Shown: positions 53,199-62,163 of the stretch, in pieces
Numbering within the stretch: position 1 is the first letter of the stretch
How the letters are laid out: every line of letters starts with the position of its first letter
Source of the DNA: Tenacibaculum jejuense
Lineage (GTDB): Bacteria > Bacteroidota > Bacteroidia > Flavobacteriales > Flavobacteriaceae
Reading direction: 5' to 3'
DNA length: 64,000 bases
Assembly (NCBI RefSeq): GCF_900198195.1
Contig: NZ_LT899436.1
Location: forward strand, 1-64,000
Notes under the pieces: generated by a model
Databases searched by the model: none
What the model saw: the letters and a program-made list of their open reading frames with translations, nothing else
Told to the model about the DNA's origin: nothing
Made by a program: the position numbers and the translations under genes

Positions 53199-54857
53199 TT
53201 AAATTCCCTTAGGAATAGCACTTATTAGCGTCTTAGTATATTCTTTTTTTGGATTAGTGTAAATTTCATCTGCATCTCCAATTTCTTCAATTTGTCCAGC
53301 ATTCATAACAATAAGTTGATCAGACATATATTTTACTACCGAAAGGTCATGAGATATAAAAATGTAAGTGAAATTGTATTTCAATTTTAACTCGTTTAAT
53401 AGATTTAAAATTTGAGCTTGAATAGAAACATCTAAAGCGGAAACAGATTCGTCGCAAATTAATAATTTAGGTTGTAAGGCAATTGCTCTAGCGATTCCAA
53501 TTCTTTGACGTTGTCCACCAGAAAATTCATGTGGATATCTATCATAATGAGTTACATCTAAACCAACATTTTTAAAAAGCTCTAAAACATAATCTTTTCT
53601 TTCTTTTTTATGAGATAGAATTTTATGAACTGTCATTGGTTCTAAAATTGCTTCACCGACTGTTTTTCTTGGATTTAATGAGGAAAAAGGATCTTGAAAG
53701 ATAATTTGAATATCCTTTCTCATTAGTTTTAATTCTTTTGTGTTGAGTTTAGTAATATCTTTTCCTTGATAAAAAATCTCACCATTTGTAGCTTTTTCTA
53801 ATTGTAAAATAGTTCTAACTAAAGTGGATTTTCCACAGCCAGATTCTCCTACTAAACCTAATGTTTCACCTTGGTATAAAGAAAAAGAAACATCATTTAC
53901 AGCTTTAACAACATTTGGTTTTGTAAATAAAAATGATTTTGAAATGAATTCTTTTTTAAGATTTTTAACTTCTAAAAAAGGAGTAGTACTGTAAATTTTT
54001 TCATGATATACTTTTCTTTCTTCCTTTGAAAAAACACTGTTTTCCACTGTTTCGTTGATAAAGTCTTTTACCGTTGGCAACTTTTTTAAACGTACATTTT
54101 CTTTGGGTTTAGAGTTGATTAATGCTTTAGTGTAATTTTCTTTCGGGTTTTTGAATACTGAAGTAGTATTTCCATATTCTACAATCTCTCCTTTATACAT
54201 AACAAGAACATCATCTGCAATCTCAGAAACTAAATTCAAGTCATGTGAAATAAAAAGAATACTCATTTGAGTTTCTAGTTGTAAGTTTTTTAAAAGTAAG
54301 ATAATTTCTTTTTGAACAGTAACGTCTAAAGCGGTTGTAGGTTCATCAGCAATTAGTAATTTAGGTTTACATGCAATTGCCATAGCAATCATTACTCTTT
54401 GTTTTTGACCACCACTTATTTCATGCGGAAAGCTGTCGTAAATATGTTTTGGTCTTGGTAATTTTACTTTTTCGAATAAAGAAGTAACTTCTTCTCTTAT
54501 TTCTTGTTTAGATAATTTTGTGTGTATTGATAAAATCTCTGCAACTTGTTTACCACATGTTATTGTGGGATTTAAAGAACTCATAGGTTCTTGAAAAATC
54601 ATAGAAATTTCTTTTCCTCGGTATTTTTGAAATTCTTTTTCAGATAATGAGAATAATTCAGTATCTAAAAAGTTAATTTTACCTGAAACTTTTGCAGTTT
54701 TAGGTAGTAATCCAATTAATGCTAAAGAAGTTAACGATTTTCCACTTCCACTTTCACCAACAATTCCTAAAATAGAATTAGATTTAATTTTAAAGTTAAG
54801 ATTGTTAATTACTTTAATTCCTTTGAATGAAATTGAAAAATCCTTAAATATTACCAT
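53199..54857 (-). CDS. Two-domain ABC transporter ATP-binding protein (Dpp/Opp type)
   Basis: This 552-residue protein has two fused ABC ATPase domains: Walker A GESGSGKS then GESGCGKS, signatures SGGQKQR and SGGQRQR, and Walker B LLIADEPTTALD and LLICDESVSALD. It corresponds to the DppD-DppF/YejF type that energises peptide or nickel import. No permease or binding-protein genes are adjacent in the window. The lone ATPase gene probably works with permeases elsewhere. Confidence 0.92.
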   Translation of the reverse strand: MVIFKDFSISFKGIKVINNLNFKIKSNSILGIVGESGSGKSLTSLALIGLLPKTAKVSGKINFLDTELFSLSEKEFQKYRGKEISMIFQEPMSSLNPTITCGKQVAEILSIHTKLSKQEIREEVTSLFEKVKLPRPKHIYDSFPHEISGGQKQRVMIAMAIACKPKLLIADEPTTALDVTVQKEIILLLKNLQLETQMSILFISHDLNLVSEIADDVLVMYKGEIVEYGNTTSVFKNPKENYTKALINSKPKENVRLKKLPTVKDFINETVENSVFSKEERKVYHEKIYSTTPFLEVKNLKKEFISKSFLFTKPNVVKAVNDVSFSLYQGETLGLVGESGCGKSTLVRTILQLEKATNGEIFYQGKDITKLNTKELKLMRKDIQIIFQDPFSSLNPRKTVGEAILEPMTVHKILSHKKERKDYVLELFKNVGLDVTHYDRYPHEFSGGQRQRIGIARAIALQPKLLICDESVSALDVSIQAQILNLLNELKLKYNFTYIFISHDLSVVKYMSDQLIVMNAGQIEEIGDADEIYTNPKKEYTKTLISAIPKGI

Positions 54858-54958
54858 AAAAAAGCTTTTAAAAATATTGTATTGTCAAAATTTTGGGTAT
54901 AACTCTATCTATTTTAAATAATTAACCTTGTTTTTTTTGGATTAAAATAAAAAAAAAT

Positions 54959-54966
54959 TATATTTG
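54959..54966 (+). promoter_or_regulatory. -7 box of the S8 peptidase gene
   Basis: TATATTTG matches TAnnTTTG exactly. A TTG at 54937-54939 is 19 bases upstream, the best-spaced -33/-7 pair in the window. It gives a leader of about 75 bases. Confidence 0.65.
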
Positions 54967-55045
54967 GCCCACTATTAACAAAATTTTAAGGTTTTGGTTA
55001 AGTCTTTTTAACTCAAATTCCTTATACTTTATAACCCTTCAAAAA

Positions 55046-58000
55046 ATGAAAAACAATTACTTACCAAAGTTATTGCTTTTCGCTGGATTGTTGTCTTTTG
55101 GATTACAATCTAATGCACAAAACGAAAAGCAAATTAATGAAATTAGAAGCCAGTACGATCTGTCTAAACTTCAAACAATAGAGAAATCTATTGAAACAAG
55201 AGAAAACTCTCAAAGAAAGGAAGCTGTTAGAATAGCGAAACAAAAAGGTTGGAAAACTTCTTTCACAACTAAAGATGGTAGATTTTTACAACTACAAAGA
55301 ATTGTAGACGATGTACCTGTTTACCTTACTACTTTTAATGTAGATGCAGCTAGATCTACTAGAACAAATCACTTAAATAATGGAGGTTCTTTAGGCTTAA
55401 ACCTAATGGGACAAGGTATGACTGCTCACGTTTGGGATGGTGGTATTGCTAGAGCTTCTCACCAAGAATATGATGGAGCAGGAGGAAATAACCGTTTTTC
55501 TATCGGTGATGGAAGTACAAATTTAAATTTTCATGCAGCTCACGTAACAGGAACAATTATTGCTTCTGGTGTACAGGCAGATGCAAAAGGTATGGCTCCT
55601 CACGCTAAAGCTGTTGGATATTTCTGGGACAATGATCAATCAGAAGCAACAAATGCTGCTGCAAATGGAATGTTAGTTTCTAACCATTCATACGGTTTTG
55701 CAGCAAGAAATCCTAATACTGGTCAAGTTCAATTACCTCAATATTTCTTTGGTGGTTACATAGATGAATCTCGTGCTTGGGATCAAATTATGTTTAATGC
55801 ACCAAATTATTTAATGGTAGTTGCTGCAGGTAATGACGGAAACGATAACACAGCAAATTCAAATCCAACAGGAGGTTCTGGTTGGGATAAATTAACAGGT
55901 CACTCAACTTCAAAGAACAATTTAGTAGTGGCAAATGCTCAAGATGCAAATGTAGATGCAAGTGGAAATTTAATTTCAGTATCTATAAATAGTTCAAGTA
56001 GTGAAGGTCCTACAGATGATTTCCGTATTAAGCCAGATATTACTGGTAACGGTACAGGAGTATATTCTACTTACCATAATAGTAATACTGCTTATAATTC
56101 TATTACAGGTACGTCTATGGCTTCTCCAAACGTAGCTGGTTCAATGATATTATTACAACAGCATTATAATAATGTTAATGGTAATTTTATGAGAGCTGCA
56201 ACTTTAAAAGGTTTAGCTCTTCACACTGCTGATGATGCTGGAGCTTCTGGTCCAGATGCTGTTTTCGGATGGGGACTTTTAAATGCTAAAAGAGCTGCTG
56301 AAACAATTACTGCTAATGGAGCAGCTTCTAAGATTGAAGAATTAACGTTAACTTCTGGTCAAACATATACAATTACTGTAGATTCAGACGGAACTAGTCC
56401 TTTATTGGCTTCAATTTCTTGGACTGATAGACCAGGTACTGCTGTAACTACAGTGAATTCTACTACACCTGTATTAGTAAATGATTTAGATATTAGAGTT
56501 TCTAAAGGAAGTTCTGAGTTTTTACCATATGAGTTAACCGGACCAACATCTAGTGCTAAAAGAGATAATAATGTAGATCCATTCGAAAGAGTAGACGTAG
56601 CAAACGCTTCAGGAACTTATACGATTACTGTAACACACAAAGGAAGTTTAACTGGTGGTAGTCAAGCTTTTTCTTTAATTGTAACAGGTGTTACTGGAAC
56701 TCCTGCAGTTTGTAATGCAACTACTCCTACAGGAGTAAATGTAAATGGAGTTTCTCAATCAGGAGCTACAGTAAATTGGTCTGCTGTTGCAGGGACAACT
56801 TACGATGTTAGATATAGAGTTTCAGGAACTTCTTCTTGGACAACAACTGCGGTTTCAGGAACTTCTTTAGATTTATCAGGGTTATCTTCAGCTACTCAAT
56901 ATCAAGTACAAGTTCGTAGCAAATGTCCTGATGGAACAAATTCATCATATAGTTCATCAACTACATTTACAACAAATGCACCAGCTGCATGTCAATCTTT
57001 ACCTTATAGTGAAAGCTTTGAAAGTAATGATGGTTGGACTCAAGTTGGAGGAGATGATGGAAACTGGTTAAGAGACAGCGGAGGAACTCCATCTAATACT
57101 ACTGGACCAAGTTCTGGTGCTGATGGTTCTTTCTATATGTTCTTAGAAGCTTCTACTAATGGAAGTGCTGGTCAAATAGGAAATAATGCTACTGCAATTT
57201 TAGAAAGTGGATGTTTTGATTTATCAGGTAAATCTGCAGCAGAGTTTACTTTCCAAAACCATATGTATGGAACAGATATAGGAAGTTTAACAGTTCAGGC
57301 TTCGTCAAACGATGGTGCTTCTTGGACTGATATTTGGACGCAATCTGGTAACCAAGGAAATCAATGGAATAGTGTTTCTGTAGATTTAGCTAGTTACTTA
57401 GGTTCAACAATTAAATTAAGAATAGTAGGTAGAACAGGAAATGGATGGAGAAGTGATGTTGCTATTGATGACTTAGGATTAACTGCTACAGACGCAGGAT
57501 CTGATACACAAGCACCTTCAGCTCCTTCTAACGTTCAAGCTCCTAGCGTTACACAAACTACAGCTACTATAAGCTGGTCGGCTTCTACAGATAATGTAGG
57601 TGTTACAGGTTATGAAGTTTTCCAAGGTTCTACAAGTTTAGGAACAGTTACAGGAACTTCAGCAAACTTAACAGGATTAACAGCTGATACTTCATACACA
57701 ATTTCTGTAAGAGCTGGAGACGCTGCAGGAAATCAATCTGCTGCTGGTTCAGTAACATTTACAACTCAAAGTGATACACCAGCACCAGTATCTTATTGTG
57801 CATCTAGTGGTAATAGAACACAATTCGAATGGATTGATAACGTAGAATTAGGAGGAATTGCAAATGCAACAGGAGCAGGAAGTGGTTATTCAGACTTTAC
57901 TTCTCAAGTTGGAACATTAGCAAGAGGAAGTTCTAATAGTATGATTGTAAGTGCAGGATTCTCTGGTCAGGCATACACAGAGTTCTGGGCTGTATGGATT

Positions 58001-58513
58001 GATTTCAACAGAAACGGAACATTTGAAGACAGTGAAAAAGTAGTTTCAGGATCTTCCTCAAGTGCAAATAATTTATCTGCTACTGTAGATGTACCTTCAA
58101 ACGCTGTTTTAGGACAAACTAGAATGAGAGTATCAATGAAGTATAATGCTGCTCAAACGGCATGTGAGAACTTTGCTGATGGTGAAGTTGAAGATTACAC
58201 AATAAATATTACAGCTTCTACAACAAGTTCTAATTTATTTACAACATTTAGTGATGCTGATGCGTTAGGTAATGAAGAAGCTATTAATGTGGCTGCATAC
58301 CCGAACCCTGCAACTAGTTTTGTACAGGTTAATTTAACTTCTAAAGAAGGAACTTTAAGTTCTTATAAGATAGTTAATACAATTGGTCAAACTGTTCAGA
58401 ATGGTGATTTAACTAATGGAAGAATTAATATTTCTAGCTTAAATTCAGGTATGTATATTTTAGAAGTTACTTACGGACCTAAAAAATTAAAAACTAAATT
58501 GGTTAAAAGATAA
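55046..58513 (+). CDS. S8 (subtilisin-like) peptidase with FnIII, MAM-like, GEVED and T9SS domains
   Basis: This 1155-residue secreted peptidase has a signal peptide ending SNAQ and a propeptide-like helix. The S8 domain (about 95-420) has a catalytic Asp in HVWDGG, His in HAAHVTGT and Ser in GTSMASPNVAG. Next come a FnIII module (about 556-645), a MAM-like module (about 650-815), a second FnIII (about 820-910), a GEVED module (about 912-1060) and a T9SS type A sorting domain (about 1062-1155). The MAM-like module is nearly identical to that of the M43 gene at 62164, and the GEVED module to those of the M43 gene at 58751. Confidence 0.93.
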   Translation: MKNNYLPKLLLFAGLLSFGLQSNAQNEKQINEIRSQYDLSKLQTIEKSIETRENSQRKEAVRIAKQKGWKTSFTTKDGRFLQLQRIVDDVPVYLTTFNVDAARSTRTNHLNNGGSLGLNLMGQGMTAHVWDGGIARASHQEYDGAGGNNRFSIGDGSTNLNFHAAHVTGTIIASGVQADAKGMAPHAKAVGYFWDNDQSEATNAAANGMLVSNHSYGFAARNPNTGQVQLPQYFFGGYIDESRAWDQIMFNAPNYLMVVAAGNDGNDNTANSNPTGGSGWDKLTGHSTSKNNLVVANAQDANVDASGNLISVSINSSSSEGPTDDFRIKPDITGNGTGVYSTYHNSNTAYNSITGTSMASPNVAGSMILLQQHYNNVNGNFMRAATLKGLALHTADDAGASGPDAVFGWGLLNAKRAAETITANGAASKIEELTLTSGQTYTITVDSDGTSPLLASISWTDRPGTAVTTVNSTTPVLVNDLDIRVSKGSSEFLPYELTGPTSSAKRDNNVDPFERVDVANASGTYTITVTHKGSLTGGSQAFSLIVTGVTGTPAVCNATTPTGVNVNGVSQSGATVNWSAVAGTTYDVRYRVSGTSSWTTTAVSGTSLDLSGLSSATQYQVQVRSKCPDGTNSSYSSSTTFTTNAPAACQSLPYSESFESNDGWTQVGGDDGNWLRDSGGTPSNTTGPSSGADGSFYMFLEASTNGSAGQIGNNATAILESGCFDLSGKSAAEFTFQNHMYGTDIGSLTVQASSNDGASWTDIWTQSGNQGNQWNSVSVDLASYLGSTIKLRIVGRTGNGWRSDVAIDDLGLTATDAGSDTQAPSAPSNVQAPSVTQTTATISWSASTDNVGVTGYEVFQGSTSLGTVTGTSANLTGLTADTSYTISVRAGDAAGNQSAAGSVTFTTQSDTPAPVSYCASSGNRTQFEWIDNVELGGIANATGAGSGYSDFTSQVGTLARGSSNSMIVSAGFSGQAYTEFWAVWIDFNRNGTFEDSEKVVSGSSSSANNLSATVDVPSNAVLGQTRMRVSMKYNAAQTACENFADGEVEDYTINITASTTSSNLFTTFSDADALGNEEAINVAAYPNPATSFVQVNLTSKEGTLSSYKIVNTIGQTVQNGDLTNGRINISSLNSGMYILEVTYGPKKLKTKLVKR

Positions 58514-58540
58514 ACCCTTCAATTATTTACAACCAATCAT

Positions 58541-58569
58541 AAAGCTCAAACTTTTGTTTGAGCTTTTTT
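58541..58569 (+). terminator. Terminator after S8 peptidase gene
   Basis: AAAGCTCAAAC and GTTTGAGCTTT form a perfect 11-bp stem followed by T. Confidence 0.85.
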
Positions 58570-58750
58570 TTATTTAGTACAACAAAAAAACAGGATAAAC
58601 CCCTGTTTTTCAGTTTTCAGTGGTATTTATTGAAAAAGATCGCTATCTTTAAATTGAAACTCTAGCTAACCTATGAGTATCTTTATTGGTATCCCCCTTC
58701 CTCAAGGATTAGATTGCTAATCGATGTGTAACCCCCAAACACAAGAGGAC

Positions 58751-61447
58751 ATGAAGAATACGTTCTTAACACTGCTGATGCTTCTTTCTTTAACATGCTT
58801 TCCGCAAGAAAGAAGAAAATGTCACTCAGACGAAAACTTTGAGTACAGAAAAACAAAGACCCCCGCGATTCAAGATAACTTGGATCGAATTGAGAATTTT
58901 ACTCAAATGAGAATACAGCAATTGGAAAAGCTCCACAGTAGAATGGAACAAAAGCTTATCACTATTCCAGTTGTAGTACATATTATCTACAGTAACGACT
59001 TAGAAAATATTAGTGATGATCAAGTTCAATCTCAAATTGATGTATTGAACGAAGATTTTCGAAAAACGAATCCCTACGTTACGGACAAATGGCCGCAGGC
59101 TGCTGACACTAAGATTCAGTTTCGCTTGGCTTCAGTCGATCCGAATGGTAATTCTACTAAAGGAATTACAAGAAAATCAACAACAAAAGAATCTTGGGGA
59201 GCCCAAGATCAAATGAAAGATTCAAAATCTGGTGGAGTAGATCCATGGAATACCGCTGAGTATTTAAACATATGGGTTTGTAACATTGGAAATGGAATAT
59301 TAGGATACGCGCAATATCCAGGAGGAAAACCTTCAACAGATGGCGTGGTAATTAATCCGAAGTATTTTGGATCTTCAGACAAAGGATCAAACTTCTATTT
59401 AAGTGCACCTTTTGATAAAGGAAGAACAACTACGCACGAAATAGGTCATTTTTTAAATTTACGCCACATTTGGGGTAATAGTAGAGGTTGTGGTACTGAC
59501 GATTTAGTTAGTGATACACCCGAATCTAATGGACCAAATTATGGCTGCCAACATGGAACAGTTTCTTGTGGATCTGAAGACATGATTGAGAATTTTATGG
59601 ATTATTCAGATGATACTTGTATGAGTATTTTCACATCTGGACAAAGCGCTAGAATGCATGCAATATTAATGGAAGGAGGATTCAGACATGAGCTAGCTAC
59701 ATCTAATAAATTTGACTCGATTGTTAACGATCTTACAACGCCTGAAGGAATTGTAGTTTCTGATGTACAAACATGTGAAGCTCATATTTCTTGGGATGAA
59801 ATTGAAGGTGTTTCTTATGATATTAGATATAGAATTTTAGGTTCTGAAACTTGGAACCAAACTTCTGTATTAGGAACTTCTATTGTTTTAAATGAATTAT
59901 CTGATGATTCTGAATATGAAGTTAAAGTAAGAAGTACAAGTGAGTCTGGTGAATCTTTATACAGTTCATGTGTAAAATTTAACACACTAATTAAAGATCC
60001 ATATTGTGAATCTAAAGCTACTAATGTGCAAGAGTTATATTTAGGGACTGTAACTTTAGGCAACATCAATAATACTTCTGATGGAGGTAATGGATATTCT
60101 AGTTTTGTTTCTCAGTCTACAAAAGTACTTAAAACACATGCTGTGAATTTTGAACTTACACCTGTTTGGACTGGAGGTATTAATTATGAAACAGGTTATT
60201 CAATTTTTGTAGATTACAATCAGGATAATGATTTTGATGACGAAGGTGAAACAGTATTTATTCAGAGTATGGTTACTGATCCTTTTGTTAAAGGAAGTTT
60301 TATAATACCGCATCACGCCTTAGAAGGTGATACAAGAATGCGAATAGCTGTAAAGTATGATGGTATTCCAAAAGAATGCGAAGTTTTTGAATATGGTGAA
60401 GTAGAGGACTATACATTAAAAATACTAGCTGCAGATCATGATACCCATGAACCTACAGCTCCAGAAAATTTACATGCTTCAGAAATTAAAGAAACAGCAA
60501 TTACTTTGAGTTGGGATAACGCGATAGATGATGTTAATGTAGAAGGTTATGATGTTTTTATTGACGATAAATTTTTTGATTACATCACAACAGCTAGTAT
60601 TGAAATTCCCAATCTTGATTTAGCAACAGAATACAAATTATCTGTAAGAACAGTAGATTGTTCAGGTAATGAATCTGATTTCTCTAATATTTCAGTAACT
60701 ACAATAGGAGAAGCAATATCATACTGTCAATCTAGAGGAGAAAGTGTTGCTTATGAATGGATAGACAAAGTTGAAATTGGTGAAATTTCCAATGAAAGTT
60801 CTAACGACAAAGGATATGGAGATTATACAGCTTTAACAGCTAATGTAATAAAAGGGAGTCAAACTCCAATCGTTGTAAGCTCCGGTTTTTTGAACTTTAG
60901 CTATACTGAATTTTGGACAGTTTGGATCGATTTTAATCAAGATGGTTCTTTTGACGACGAAGAAAGAGTACTTGAAGGTTCTTCATCAGATGAGAGCGAT
61001 TTATATGGAATTATTGATATTCCAACTAATGCACTACTTGGAAAAACCAGAATGCGAGTAGCTATGAAGTATAATACTAAAGCTTTAGCATGCGAATCCT
61101 TTTCTGAAGGAGAAGTAGAAGATTACACTCTAAATATAGTTGACTTAGATAATGCTCAAAACTTGAAAGAAGCTGACATTTCAAATGCTAATATCCTTGG
61201 AAATGAAGAAGAGTTTAATGTTACAGCTAGTCCAAATCCAGCAACAGATATTTTAGATATCAAAATACAAGATCACAAGCGAAACCAAATGGTATCATAC
61301 ACCATAGTAAATAATATGGGACAAATTGTTCAGCGAAATAACTTAAATAGCTTTAAACTCGATGTTTCTAAACTCAATTTTGGAGTTTATATTCTAGAGG
61401 TATACGATGGACAGAAAAAATTTCAAACCAAAATAGTTAAGAGATAA
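58751..61447 (+). CDS. M43 (pappalysin-like) zinc metallopeptidase, T9SS cargo
   Basis: This 898-residue protein has a signal peptide ending CFPQ. The M43 domain (about 40-325) carries zinc motif HEIGHFLNLRH (His229) and the Met-turn ENFMDYSDDTCMS. Two copies of a FnIII plus GEVED unit follow (FnIII about 330-417, GEVED 417-560, FnIII 565-653, GEVED 655-798), then a T9SS type A domain (817-898). Start ATG 58751 is chosen over TTG/ATG further upstream because it opens the signal peptide. A near-consensus TATCTTTA lies at 58644-58651. It is a paralogue of the gene at 62164. Confidence 0.93.
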   Translation: MKNTFLTLLMLLSLTCFPQERRKCHSDENFEYRKTKTPAIQDNLDRIENFTQMRIQQLEKLHSRMEQKLITIPVVVHIIYSNDLENISDDQVQSQIDVLNEDFRKTNPYVTDKWPQAADTKIQFRLASVDPNGNSTKGITRKSTTKESWGAQDQMKDSKSGGVDPWNTAEYLNIWVCNIGNGILGYAQYPGGKPSTDGVVINPKYFGSSDKGSNFYLSAPFDKGRTTTHEIGHFLNLRHIWGNSRGCGTDDLVSDTPESNGPNYGCQHGTVSCGSEDMIENFMDYSDDTCMSIFTSGQSARMHAILMEGGFRHELATSNKFDSIVNDLTTPEGIVVSDVQTCEAHISWDEIEGVSYDIRYRILGSETWNQTSVLGTSIVLNELSDDSEYEVKVRSTSESGESLYSSCVKFNTLIKDPYCESKATNVQELYLGTVTLGNINNTSDGGNGYSSFVSQSTKVLKTHAVNFELTPVWTGGINYETGYSIFVDYNQDNDFDDEGETVFIQSMVTDPFVKGSFIIPHHALEGDTRMRIAVKYDGIPKECEVFEYGEVEDYTLKILAADHDTHEPTAPENLHASEIKETAITLSWDNAIDDVNVEGYDVFIDDKFFDYITTASIEIPNLDLATEYKLSVRTVDCSGNESDFSNISVTTIGEAISYCQSRGESVAYEWIDKVEIGEISNESSNDKGYGDYTALTANVIKGSQTPIVVSSGFLNFSYTEFWTVWIDFNQDGSFDDEERVLEGSSSDESDLYGIIDIPTNALLGKTRMRVAMKYNTKALACESFSEGEVEDYTLNIVDLDNAQNLKEADISNANILGNEEEFNVTASPNPATDILDIKIQDHKRNQMVSYTIVNNMGQIVQRNNLNSFKLDVSKLNFGVYILEVYDGQKKFQTKIVKR

Positions 61448-61471
61448 TCCCCTTTTTTAATTATTTGTTAG

Positions 61472-61503
61472 AAAGCCTAAGCAAACGCTTAGGCTTTCGT
61501 TTT
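61472..61503 (+). terminator. Terminator after first M43 gene
   Basis: AAAGCCTAAGC and GCTTAGGCTTT form an 11-bp stem (61472-61497) followed by CGTTTTT. Confidence 0.85.
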
Positions 61504-61842
61504 TCATGAAATTTCTTAACATACTTTAAGAATTGTTATAAAATATTTAAATAATAGAGTTATTGTTTGTTTATTTTAGGTTGAAAATATATTTTCGGTT
61601 TCCCTTTTCTTAAAAAACACATCATAAGTTTTCGAATTCGATAATGAATTAAGTTTTTTTTGAAATAAAAACGGAACATATAAAAATCTGAGTCAGTTGT
61701 ATTGGAATATTTAATAGACACTAACAGTTTATCAAAGATTGTAAGTGTGTAATTCAATGTGGAATTATTTTAGAAACAATAAATAGTAGAGTTGAAAGTT
61801 TAATATCACATGAAATTACAAATACAACAGAATTAAGTAAAT
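61504..61842. other. Non-coding spacer between the M43 genes (upstream part)
   Basis: These AT-rich bases lie between the first M43 terminator and the T9SS remnant. They could include more decayed coding sequence, but no alignment to a T9SS gene was clear. A 65-codon minus-strand frame is not credible. Confidence 0.4.
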
Positions 61843-61938
61843 GTATCTAAATTGAATTAAGACATTTATGTTTTAGAGGTTAATGATGGTCGAAAATCAT
61901 TTTGTTACCAATTTGGTAAAAGAATAAAGCATGAATAA
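61843..61938 (+). pseudogene. Decayed C-terminal T9SS sorting domain remnant
   Basis: In one frame it reads VSKLN, stop, DIYVLEVNDGRKSF and GKRI. This aligns with VSKLNFGVYILEVYDGQKKF and VKR at the end of the M43 gene 58751-61447. A TAA replaces the Phe codon and the distal end has lost the original stop position. A terminator hairpin like that of an intact gene follows at 61955. Confidence 0.7.
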
Positions 61939-61954
61939 TCCCCTATATTGTTAA

Positions 61955-61988
61955 CTAAGCCCAAGTATAAACTTGGGCTTAGTTTTTG
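61955..61988 (+). terminator. Terminator after the T9SS remnant
   Basis: CTAAGCCCAAGT (61955-61966) and ACTTGGGCTTAG (61971-61982) form a perfect 12-bp stem with a four-base loop, followed by TTTTTG. It appears to be the terminator of the lost gene. Confidence 0.8.
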
Positions 61989-62071
61989 TTTGTTTTTTCT
62001 TTTTTTTAACTTTTTTAGTGTTATTTGCGTAATAAATTAACGTTATATGTTTTTTTTATTTATAAAAGTGT

Positions 62072-62079
62072 TATTTTTG
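62072..62079 (+). promoter_or_regulatory. -7 box of the second M43 gene
   Basis: TATTTTTG matches TAnnTTTG exactly. Leader length would be about 80 bases, comparable to the S8 gene. Confidence 0.55.
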
Positions 62080-62163
62080 ATATACAAAACATTTGTGATC
62101 AAGTAACTTCCATCACTTCACAAACTTGATTACATTTTTAAACCATTAAACCCTTTAAAAACA

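Noticed and set aside
61560..61757. 65-codon minus-strand open frame between the M43 genes
   Set aside because: Isolated, no conserved motif, very AT-rich; it lies in a decayed region and has no recognisable start context.
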